Source: Chondrosia reniformis
Lineage: Eukaryota; Porifera; Demospongiae; Chondrillida; Chondrillidae
Reading direction: 5' to 3'
Assembly: GCA_947172415.1 (NCBI GenBank)
Contig: OX359198.1
Coordinates: forward strand, 3,441,401-3,505,400
DNA length: 64,000 bases
This document shows, in pieces, positions 39,515-48,853 of this stretch; position 1 is the stretch's first letter; each line of letters begins with the position of its first letter. A program made the position numbers and the translations under genes. A model generated the notes under the pieces. That model was given only the letters and a program-made list of their open reading frames with translations. It was not told the origin of the DNA and made no database searches.

Positions 39515-39668
39515 AGTGGAGAAGAAGATGAAAGAAGGGAAAAGAAGGAAGAAAAGACTACTGTATCTTCATCTAAAGCTCTCTTTAGGTTTAGTTCCCC
39601 TATAGGCTCTTTTTACAGAATAGGCATATAGCATGTAGGAAAATGGTATCTTAGATTTTTCATATAAC

Positions 39669-40371
39669 AGGTACGTAGCCATTACATACAATTAGTTCAT
39701 AAAACTTGTAAATATAACTGGTACACATCTAGTACATATACCTAGTATATACAACTAGTACATTCAATTAGTACATTTAAATAGAACATTCACATATAAC
39801 TAGAACATATACATAGATCATAAAACTAGTACATTCAACTAGAACATAAAACTAGCACAAACAACTAGTACTTACAACTAGTAACTAGTAAAAACAACTA
39901 GTACATAACTAGTACTTAAGACTAGTTTTTACAACGAGTACGCAAAATTAGTACATACAAATATTACATTCAGCTAGTAAATTCAACTATTACCTACAAC
40001 TAGTACGTACAACTATTACCTACAACTAGTAAATAAAACCAGTACTAGTACATATAACTAGTACATACAACTAGTACATACAATTAGCTACGAGTACATT
40101 CAACCAGTACACTCAACTAGCTACGAGTACATACAACTTGTACCTAAAACTAGTATATCCAACTACTTCATAAAACTAGTACATAGAACGATTACTTACA
40201 ACTAGTAAATACATCTACTACATACAACTAGTACATAAAACTAGTCCTACAAATAGTACATACAATGAGTGCATACTACTAGTACACAAAACTAGTTCAT
40301 ATAACTAGAACATACAACTAGTACATGCAACTAGTACATAAAAATATTACATACAACTAGCACATAGGTAC
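39669..40371 (-). repeat. 13-bp satellite, reversed orientation, right end of inverted domain
   Basis: Reversed satellite continues to about 40,371. Its first 75 bp correspond, in reverse complement, to 23340-23415. Confidence 0.85.
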
Positions 40372-40842
40372 TAGTTCCATGTACTAGTTGTATGTACTAG
40401 TTATATGTTTTAGTTGTATGTAGTAGTTGTATGTACTAGTTGTATGTAGTAGATGTATGCACTAGTAACTGTCTGTATGAACTAATTTTTTGTTCTAGTT
40501 ATATGTACTAGTTGTATATATGTACTAGTTTTAGGTACTAGATACTAGTTGTATATACTAGTTGTATGTACTAGTTGTATATACTAATTGTATTTACTGA
40601 TTGTGTGTAATTGTTGTATGTACTACTTACATTTACTCGTAACTAGTCGTAAGTACTAGTTATATGTACCAGTTGTATGTACTAGTTGTATGTAGTTATA
40701 TGTACTATTTGTATGTACTAGTTGTGTGTAATTGAGTGTATTAGTTATATTTACTAGTTGTAGTTACTAGTTTTATGTACTGGTTATATGTACTAGTTGT
40801 ATGTACTATTAAATAGATGTATGTACTAGTTGTATGTACTAG
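40372..40842 (+). repeat. 13-bp satellite, forward orientation after the second strand switch
   Basis: From GTACTAGTTCC at about 40,372 the array reads in the forward sense again. The two senses meet within AACTAGCACATAGGTACTAGTT. Confidence 0.85.
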
Positions 40843-40940
40843 AATAAGGATTCCTTATAACTGCGTCGAACTTATCTTTGGGATGGTACATCCTTCGACT
40901 TTTGAGCGTTTAAAAGTCGAAGGATGTACCATCCCAAAAA
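40843..40940 (+). mobile_element. 98-bp hairpin with Penelope-element ends
   Basis: The first ~35 bases (AATAAGGATTCC ... GCGTCGAACTTATC) match the outer left tail of the Penelope-like element at 53128-53160. Then 26-bp perfect inverted arms (40878-40903 and 40912-40937) surround the 8-base loop GAGCGTTT. The arms are related to the inverted terminal repeats of that element, including CGACTTTT and GAGCGT. It looks like the element's two ends with everything between them missing, or a hairpin element that uses the same ends. No coding capacity. Confidence 0.7.
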
Positions 40941-41090
40941 TTGTATGTACTAGTTGCATTTACTAGTTGTGTGTACTAGTTGTATGCACTAGTTGTATGT
41001 ACTAATTGTATGTACTAGCTGAATGTACTAGTTGTATGTACTGGTTGAACGAACTCCTTACTAGTTGTATGTTATAGCTGTAAGTACTAG
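40941..41090 (+). repeat. 13-bp satellite, short forward block
   Basis: About 150 bp of satellite separates the hairpin element from LINE copy 1. Confidence 0.85.
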
Positions 41091-42102
41091 GACCACTTTC
41101 CGAAAGAAACCTGGAGATTTCTCTGATAGAAAACCCTGGGGGGCAGTGCGGTTCAACCATGTTGATACGGCACTGCTTCAGGAGGCCAATGATTGGGTGG
41201 AGAAAGAGTGGCAGGAAGGCCCTAGGTCGGCCTGGCACCTGAACTGCCTAGTCTACTCTGTTGCTATGGCTGTGAGGGGAAAAACAACCTACGAATCGCA
41301 GCCATGCAACCAGGGAAGGAAATCAGATAATCAGAAGGGAAATAAGAGACAGGAAGGTCACATAAGTGACAGGAAGGCCAAGGGCCTTAGGTTTAGAAGA
41401 CTGCTTGCCGGGTTGGATGTGGAAATAGCGCGTCAACAGAATAATAATCCTATGACCAAATGCCAGAAAGTACTCCGAAGAAAGCTTAGGAGGGAGTTCC
41501 ATTCATTAAACCTGAATGTGCTGATCAGAGCTCGGGAACAGACACTGGGGAAACTCAGGGTCTGGACCCTACAAGAGCGAAGATCGGTTGAAAGCCGGAA
41601 ATTCCAGGAACAAAACCACCTTTGGAATACTCAAAGGAAGTTCCGGATGAATGGCAATGTTCCAACCTCCAATGAAGCTCCCTCAATTGAGGTCGTAAGA
41701 GACTTTTGGACAAAGATTGTAGGTACTGTTGGTAAGGTCAACAAAGACGACCCAGGGGTGAAAGAATGGCTAAAGGAAACCAAAAAGAGGGTGGATAGAA
41801 CCCCCTCTGAAGGTCCCGATAGCATTGATGAGACCAAACTGAGGAAGGCCTTGAAAAAGGCAAAAAGCTGGTCAGCCCCTGGGCCGGATGGCATCCACAC
41901 TTTTTGGTGGAAAGCACTCCCCTCTGCACAGTCTGCCTTGGCAGATGTACTACGGAGGGTGGTGAGCGGAGATCTGTCAGTCCCAGACTGGCTTACAAGG
42001 GGTCGCACTCTACTCATCCCCAAAAAGGGTGACCCGAAAAGTGCGGCCAACTACCGACCTATTGCGTGTCTCAACACAATGTACAAGGCTGTCACAGCAT
42101 AA
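41091..42102 (+). pseudogene. LINE copy 1, N-terminal and RT fingers segment
   Basis: Begins with KKPGDFSDRK...AVRFNHVDTALLQEAND, a conserved pre-RT region. It continues through a basic linker to SWSAPGPDGIHTFWWK (RT motif 1), LLIPKKGDPK and NYRPIACLNTMYKAVTA (motif 2). The frame stops at 42102 because one base is missing compared with copy 2 (CATAATTG against CATACATTG); the downstream frame overlaps from 42066. The in-frame codons upstream of 41099 are satellite, so no native start exists in this copy. Confidence 0.75.
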
Positions 42103-43553
42103 TTGCATCAGAATTACTCACTTACACCTACACTAATGATCTTTTACCTATGGCTCAACGAGCCATGAGAAAAGGGAGGTGGGGCTGTGTGGACTGTCTA
42201 CTGCTGGATCAATCAATCGGTCTAGATGCCAAAATTATGGGCAAGCCACTTAGTGTGGCATGGATCGATTATGAGAAGGCATATGACAGAGTCCCTCACA
42301 AGTGGGTGATGAAGGTGCTAAAAACCATCAAGTGCCCAGGTTGGATCCGGAGGTCTATAGAGCTCTTCTCCAAACACTGGGCTACTGTGCTTGAGTTGCA
42401 GACTGCGGGGAAGGTGGTTAGGAGCACCCCTGTTAAATATAACAGGGGACTCTTCCAAGGAGACTCCCTATCGCCACTCCTCTTTTGTCTGGCCATAGCT
42501 CCCATATCCCAAGTTCTTAACAGAACCAAGGGATATACCCTCTGGCATAATGGGGAAAGGAACACCATGTCACACTTGCTGTACATGGATGACCTTAAGA
42601 TATATGCTGGAGGGCCTGATAAACTCAGGGAAGCCATGGAATGTGTGGAGAAAACCTCAAATGCCATTGGCATGAGGTTTGGAGTGAGAAAGTGTGGAAC
42701 AGCTCACATGCAAAAGGGGAAAGTTCTGGCTGGCCCAGACAACCCTGAACACAGTGAAGAATCCATAAGGAGCCTTGAAAAAGGTACTACCTATAAGTAC
42801 CTAGGGCTAGAACAACAGTTTGAGGTAGATGACAGCAAGGTCAAAGCTTGCTTGATCAATGAATTGAGGAGGAGACTCCACAAAGTGTGGGGCTCTCACC
42901 TCAATGGTAAGAATGCTGCAGAAGCCTCTAACATGTTGTGTGCCTCTCTATTGAGATACTCTTACCCAGTTTTGAAGTGGACTCAAAGTGAGCTTCCAAA
43001 ACTGGGCCGAATGGTGAGAAAGATCATGAGAAAGTACCAGTGTCATCACTATAACTCTGCCATTGAAAGAGTGAATTTGCCTCGCTCTCAAGGTGGTAGA
43101 GGGCTCTGTAGTTTTCCTTTGGATCACGACAGGGCTGTTGTGAATCTGGCAAGATACCTCCATACTGCCAATGATCCACTCATAGCTGTTTTGGTTAAAC
43201 ACCAAAAGTGGCTGGAGTGCTCAAAGCAGAGGAGGACTGTCTTGAAAGAAGCCAGATTGATACTGAGAAGCCACGGAATAGAACTAGAACCGGAAATGTG
43301 GCTGAAGACAGATCCCTCACAAAATAGTGTAAGAGAATGGAGGAGAGTGGCACGTGAGCTCCGGGAGGCTCAGACTGAAAGGTTAAAAAGTAACCTAGCC
43401 GAAAAGTCTCACCAGGGCTCATACCACAGACAAGTCACAAATAGGGAGTCTTATGTGTGGCTTTCTGAGGGGAGACTCAGACCTCAAACTGAGGCTCTGA
43501 TTCTCGCAGCCCAAGATGATGTGCTGAACACTGCAAGAATTCTAGCCTCCTAA
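42066..43553 (+). pseudogene. LINE copy 1, reverse transcriptase core
   Basis: This segment copies element RNA into DNA at the target. Catalytic motif A is WIDYEKAYDRVPHKW near residue 67, motif B is GLFQGDSLSPLLFCLA, and motif C is LLYMDDLKIYA with both aspartates present. Thumb and linker follow, up to YVWLSEGRLRPQTEALILAAQDDVL. Before the endonuclease, copy 1 lacks about 25 bp that copy 2 keeps (51404-51430), which closes the frame at 43553 and shifts the rest. This is the best-preserved RT of the three copies. Confidence 0.8.
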
Positions 43554-44158
43554 TGTGCAGAGAATGTGGCAAGGTTATGGAAACGGTCAAACACATACTA
43601 AACATGTGTGAGCCCAAGGGATTTTCTCTCTACAAAGAGAGACATGACCGGGCAATACTGATAGTGTTGTGGAGACTGTTGAAAGAATATGGATTCAAGC
43701 AGGAAGAGCCCTGGTACAAACTAGAAGCAAAACCAGTCTATGAGAATAGGGCTGTCAAAATCTTGTGGGATCCTAGTATCCCTACAGATGATGAAATGAC
43801 AGAAAGAAGGCCAGACTTAGTGGTTGAGGATCGGCTATGTAAGTCCATCTTCATTATTGAGATGTCAGTTCCTACTGACAGCAATATTAATGGAAGATGG
43901 CAAGAGAAGTTCCAAAAGTACCAGAAGCTGGCAGCTGATATGAGGAAACAATTTAGGGGCTACCGAATTAAGGTAGTCCCGATGATAATTGGTGCTTTGG
44001 GGACAGTGGAGACGCTCCTAGAAGACCTTAGGGGAATTCCAAAGCTGTCAAAAAGTGCAGTAGAAGTGATGAGAGCCATGCAGAGAACTGTTCTCTGTTC
44101 GGCTGTGAGGATATTGAGGCGACATCTATCTGTTGAGGGATTGGGGCCTGGACGATAA
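43553..44158 (+). pseudogene. LINE copy 1, zinc motif and restriction-like endonuclease
   Basis: MCRECGKVMETVKHILNMC forms a C-X2-C-X8-H-X4-C zinc motif directly followed by the endonuclease. RPDLVVEDR and IIEMSVPTD supply the PD-(D/E)XK-like acidic residues, and KFQKYQKLA and a C-terminal helix follow. In R2-type elements this domain nicks the target DNA to prime reverse transcription. Stop at 44156-44158. The segment is open throughout but separated in frame from the RT, so it would not be made as part of the full protein in this copy. Confidence 0.8.
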
Positions 44159-44424
44159 GTAGTCCTGTCCCAGTCCTTGCCTGTCGACCTCTGGAAAGCA
44201 GTGGTGGATTGGTGTATGGAGGTACTCCCTCCTATTATGACGGTCAACTTTGGCCCGACGTGCACCCGTCTGCTGCTGTCGGAAGGAGGAAAAGCCGAGG
44301 CTTCTGGCTAAAAACCCAAAGAAAGGAAAACATAACTGACTGAGGGTTGTCCAAGCCAGATACTCCTTGCCTTAGTACACTAAGGCAAGAAGTAACAAGG
44401 TTCTCCGTTAAGGCTTTTGTTTTT

Positions 44425-44717
44425 CAAGTAGTGACTAGTTGTACGTACTAGTTGTAAGTACAAGTAACTAGGTGTATGTACTAGTCGTATGCACTAGTTC
44501 TATGTACTGGTTTTATGTACTAGTTTTATGACGAAGTTGTATGTACTAGTTATATGTACAAGTAATCATCTTTTTGTACTAGTTATCTGTACTTGTTGTA
44601 TGTACTAGTTGTGTGTAATTATTCTACGTACTAGTTATATTTACTACTTGTAGTTACTGGTTTTATGTACTAGTTGTATGTACTAGTTGTATGTACTACT
44701 AGTTGTATGTTCTAATT
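44425..44717 (+). repeat. 13-bp satellite, forward orientation
   Basis: About 290 bp of satellite lies between LINE copy 1 and repeat copy c. Confidence 0.85.
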
Positions 44718-45224
44718 GTATGAAAAATCTAAGATACCATTTTCCTACATGCTATGCCTATTCTGTAAAAGACCCTATAGTGGAACTAAACCTTCTTTTC
44801 CCTTCTTTCATCTTCTTCTCTACTGGGTAAGACAGCCGTTTCTAGAAATTCCACCTTTTATCAACGATCCTGAGAGTCTTTATCTTTTCTTTATCTTGAT
44901 CTTCTGTGAATCTTTGGCTCTCAATGCTAAATCTAGGGGCCTTATATACACTAATTTGGCGCCAAAAGTTAAATAAGGTGTTAATTAAGACACATGATGA
45001 AATTTAATTTTATGAAAGGAATGTAAGTCAAATTAAATTTTATGAATTTAATCTATTAGTAATCTTGCTTGTACAGGTAAAACAGATTCAGCATAACCAT
45101 AGACACAAGTAGGACATATTACATAAGTCTATCCTTAGGTCTTATAGTAGTAACATTCCTTTGGAGGTGGGGTAACACAATATGGGGTAACACAAAACAG
45201 TCCTTAAGCATACTAGCTACTATA
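44718..45224 (-). mobile_element. Hammerhead-bearing short repeat, copy c
   Basis: A ~505-bp copy, shorter at both the purine-rich part and the far end than copies a and b. It keeps the GGCGCC palindrome (about 44957-44962), the TATATAAG box on the minus strand (about 44941-44948) and the paired GGGGTAACACA motifs. The hammerhead-like region (44827-44873) is diverged in its core, so this looks like the oldest or least constrained copy. The plus-strand frame at 44716-44976 is antisense to the promoter-like signals. Confidence 0.65.
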
Positions 45225-47984
45225 TAGTTGTATGTACCAGCTGTATGTCCTAATTATATGTTCTACTTGTATGAACTAAGTGTATGGACTAATAACAATC
45301 TGTATTTACGAGTTGTATGTACTAGTTGTATGTACTTATTGTGTGTAATTGTTGTACGTCCTAGTTATATTTACTAGTTGTAGTTACTAGTTTTATGTAC
45401 TAGTTTAATGTACTAATTGTATGTACTAGTTGTATGTACTAGCTGTATGTCCTAATTGTATGTACTAGTTGTATGTACTAGTTGTACGTACTTGTTGCAC
45501 GTACTAGTTGTATGTTCTAGTTATCTGTACTCGTTGTATGTAGTTGTTGTATGTACTAGCTGTATGTACTAATTGTATGAACTAGTATGTAATTTTATGT
45601 ACTAGTTGTATGAACTAGTTGTATGTACTAGCTAAATGTACTAGTAACAAACCTTATTTACTAGTTGTATTTACTAGTCATATGTAGTTATATGTACTAG
45701 TTATTTGTGCTAGTTGTGTGAAATTGTTGTACGTACTAGTTATATTTACTAGTGATAGTTACTAATTGTATGTACTAGTTTTATGTGCTAGTTTTTTGTA
45801 ATTATATGTACTAGTTGTATGTACAAGTTGTGTGTAATTGATGTACATACTACTTATTTTTACTAGTTGTAGTTACTAGTTGTATGTACTAATTTTAGGT
45901 ACTAGTTGTATGTCCTAGTAACTAGTTGTATATACTAGTTGTATGTACTAGTTCTATGTTCTAGTTTTATGTACTAGCTGTTTGTAGAAGTTGTATGTAT
46001 TAGTTGTATGCACTAGTAACTATCTGTATGTACTAGTTGTATGCAATAGTTGTATGTACTAGTTGTATGTAGTTATATGTACTTGTTGTATGTACTAGTT
46101 GTGTGTAATTTTTGTACATACTAGTTATATTTACTAGTTGTAGTTACCAGTTTTATGTACTAGTTATCTGTACTAGTTGTATGTCCTAGCTGTATGTACT
46201 AGTTTTATGTACTAATTATATGTACTTGTTGTTTGTACTAGTAAGTAGTTGCATTTACTAGTGATATGTACCAGTTCTATGTACTAGTAGAATGTACTAG
46301 TTGTATGTACTAATTGTATGTACTAGTTGTATGTACTAGTTGTATGTACTAATTCTGTGTACTAGTTGTATGTACTAGTTGTGTGTGTTAGTTGTATGTA
46401 CTAGTTGTATGTACTAGGTGTATGTACTAGTTGTATGTAGTAGTTGTATGCACTAGCTGTGCATAATTGTTGAACGTACTAGTTATATTTACTTGTTGTA
46501 GTTACTAGCTGTAAGTGCTAGTTTTATGTACTAGTTGTATGCACTAGTAACTAGTTGTATGTACTAGGTGTATATATGTATTAGTTCTATGTATTAGTTG
46601 TATGTACTAGTTGTATGTACTTATTGTGTGTAATTGTTGTACATACTAGTTATATTTACTAGTTGTAGTTACTAGTTACAAGTTTTATGTAATAGTTGTA
46701 TGTTCTAATTACAAGATGTATGTTCTAGTTGCATGTACTAATTGTATGTACTAGTTGTATGTACTAGTTGTATGTACTAGTTGAATGCACTTGTTGTATG
46801 TACGAGTTGTGTGTACTTGTTGTATGTAGTAGTTGTGTGTACTAGCTGTGTGTACTAATTGTAGGTACTAATTGTATGTAATGGCATGTAGTCTTATTTA
46901 CTAGTTGTATGTTCTAGTTGTATGTACTAGGTGTATGTACTAGTAACAATCTGTATTTACTAGTTGTATTTACTAGTTGTATGTACTAGTTATATGTACT
47001 AGTTTTCTGTAGTAGTTGTGTGTAATTGTTGTACGTACTAGCTATATTTACTAGTTGTAGTTACTCGTTGTATGTATTAGTTTTATGTACTAGTTGTATG
47101 TAGTTATATATAGTAGTTGTATGTAGTAGTAGTGTGTAATTGTTGTACGTACTAGCTATATTTACTAGTTGTAGTTACTAGTTGTATGTACTAGTTTTAT
47201 GTATTAGTTGTATGTACTAGTAACTAGTTATATGTACTAGTTCTATGTACTAGTTTTAATGTACTAGTTGTATGTATAAGTTGTATGTACTAGTTGTAAG
47301 TATTAGTAACTAGGTGTATGTACTAGTTGTATGTACTAGTTGTTTGAATTAGTACTATATATATGTACTAGTTATATGTGTATGTACTAGTTTTATGTAG
47401 TAGTTGTGTGTATTAGTTTTATGTAATTGGTGTATGTACTCCTTGTATGTACTAGTGTTTTGAACTAGTACTAGTTGTATTAACTAATTGTTGGTACTAG
47501 TTGTGTGTACTAGTTGTATGTGGTCATTATGAACCAATTGTATGTACTAGTTGTATGAATTAGCTATGTACTAATTGTATCTACTAGTGGTATGTAATAT
47601 TTTTATGTAATAATTGTAAGTACTAGTTGTGTGTACTAGTCTTATGTACTAGGTGTGTGTACTATATATATGTACTAATTTTATGTGTCAGTACTGATTA
47701 TATGTACTAATTTTGTGTAATTGTTGTATATACTAGTTGTGTGTACTAGTTGTATGTACTACTTGTGTGTACTAGTTTTATGTACTAGTTGTATGTACTA
47801 GTTGTATGTACTAGGTGTGTGTACTAGTTGTATGTACTAGTTGTATGTACTAGTTCTATGTACTAGTTGCTAGTTGATTGTAGTAGTTTTATGTTCTCAT
47901 TCTTTGAACTAGTTCTATATAATATTTGTAGTTCTAGTTATATGAACTAGTTGTATTTACTAGTTGTATGTATAGTTGTATGTC
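45225..47984 (+). repeat. 13-bp satellite, forward orientation, 2.8-kb block
   Basis: Here the array shows a local higher-order pattern in which GTGTGTAATTGTTGTACGTAC, ATATTTACTAGTTGTAGTTAC and related variants recur every few hundred bases (about 45340, 45720, 46640, 47020, 47120). This pattern is less evident elsewhere. No insertion or gene is seen. Confidence 0.9.
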
Positions 47985-48073
47985 GTGGGAATTGGAGTCT
48001 GTGGTTCCGAGCTGACAAGAGGATGGGTATTGTCCAGTTCAACCCCCCGACAGAGCAGGGTGCTTAGCCCTTC

Positions 48074-48853
48074 ATGTGGCATCCTGTGGCTAAATCAGCC
48101 TTCCTGCCAGTATGGGCTAACCCCCCGTCTGGCAGCTTCACTGGGGTACGTTACGTCACAAGAATTAAAATTAGGCCTAGGTGCACCAGTGGTGAAGAAA
48201 ACCCTGGGTCAACCAGAATAGGTGATTCCACTGGTGCCTCGCAGGTAGATGTACCTGATTGTAATAGCCTTTCTTCAGTCCCCATGATGGGCCAACCATC
48301 CCTATGGAACGAGGAAATGGTTAGGGCACTAATTGATTGCTATGAGCGATCTGAACCCAAAAGAGGTGGCTATCAGAAGCGTTTAGAGCAGGAATGGCTG
48401 AGCAAATACCCACATTTGCCTCAGACCGGTCGAACCCTTGCCTTCCAAGCCAAAAGGAACTTGGTAGGAGACGGAGTACTGCAAGTAACTGGTAGCCGAG
48501 ATTTAGATTTGGTTAATGATGCACCGCAAGGTGCCTCTAGAAGGAGAAGGATCCAAGGGGTGATCTGGAACCTTCAGAGGAGTAATATCCTCATGGAGCT
48601 CTACCGAGAAAGTAAGCCCATGGAAAAGGGGTATGCCGAGCGGTTGTACCAGGCTTGGAATGCTAAACTGCCAGACCATAAAACCACAAAGGTAGCGCTA
48701 ACTACGAGAATTAGTATAATCCAAAGAGGTCAAGGTCTCTCAAGACTAAACCTTGTGGAACCTGACTCTCGTGGTTTAGCCACCCAACTGAGACTGTGGA
48801 GGAAGGTGTGGGAGCCCAGGGAGAGGGGGAGTTTCACCAAGTTCAGGCTGTGA
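48074..48853 (+). CDS. LINE N-terminal ORF with duplicated DNA-binding-like module
   Basis: A 259-codon open frame. The likely start is ATG 48074 or, more conservatively, the methionines in PMMGQPSLWNEEMVRALIDC. It holds two similar ~60-residue modules: ALIDCYERSEPKRGGYQKRL ... EEWLSKYP-like (about residues 89-135) and NILMELYRESKPMEKGYAERL ... AWNAKLPDH (about 173-215). Each is predicted helical with a conserved aromatic, resembling Myb- or trihelix-type DNA-binding folds. The frame overlaps the downstream ORF, which is open from 48766 in the -1 frame. The same out-of-frame arrangement is found in copy 3. It may be a separate ORF1 or the N-terminus of one frameshifted protein. Confidence 0.5.
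   Translation: MWHPVAKSAFLPVWANPPSGSFTGVRYVTRIKIRPRCTSGEENPGSTRIGDSTGASQVDVPDCNSLSSVPMMGQPSLWNEEMVRALIDCYERSEPKRGGYQKRLEQEWLSKYPHLPQTGRTLAFQAKRNLVGDGVLQVTGSRDLDLVNDAPQGASRRRRIQGVIWNLQRSNILMELYRESKPMEKGYAERLYQAWNAKLPDHKTTKVALTTRISIIQRGQGLSRLNLVEPDSRGLATQLRLWRKVWEPRERGSFTKFRL

Larger units (their letters stand above)
39047..39668 (+). mobile_element. Hammerhead-bearing short repeat, copy b
   Basis: A ~620-bp insertion homologous to 25487-26125 and 44718-45224, in opposite orientation on the chromosome but the same orientation relative to the local satellite. Order on the plus strand: TA-rich region, GGCGCC palindrome (39371-39384), TATATAAG box, then the hammerhead-like core and a purine-rich AAGAAGATGAAAG tract, ending at the AGATTTTTCATA edge. 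No coding region. The TATA box ~110 bp upstream of a ribozyme resembles the promoter-plus-hammerhead layout of retrozyme terminal repeats. A solitary LTR-type remnant is an alternative. Confidence 0.65.
41091..44424 (+). mobile_element. RLE-type LINE, copy 1, 5'-truncated
   Basis: A 3.3-kb non-LTR retrotransposon, highly similar to 47985-52312. It starts at TCCGAAAGAAACC (41099), well inside the main ORF compared with copy 2, so the N-terminal DNA-binding ORF is missing. The reverse transcriptase and a C-terminal restriction-like endonuclease are readable, with two frame interruptions. The 3' noncoding part (44159-44424) contains the hairpins GGAGGTACTCCCTCC and GCCTTAGTACACTAAGGC and ends AAGGCTTTTGTTT before satellite. 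RT and endonuclease sequence place it with the R2/NeSL/R4-type group; the precise clade is not determined. Confidence 0.85.

Noticed and set aside
41631-42050. 139-codon minus-strand frame (also 49507-49770)
   Set aside because: Antisense to the LINE RT region; appears in both copies only because the sense strand is shared.
47985-48073. HDV-like ribozyme at the 5' end of LINE copy 2, as in R2 elements
   Set aside because: A helix between the first bases and about 48030-48045 can be drawn, but it needs a bulge beside the expected cleavage site, and no convincing P2/P4 arrangement was found by hand.
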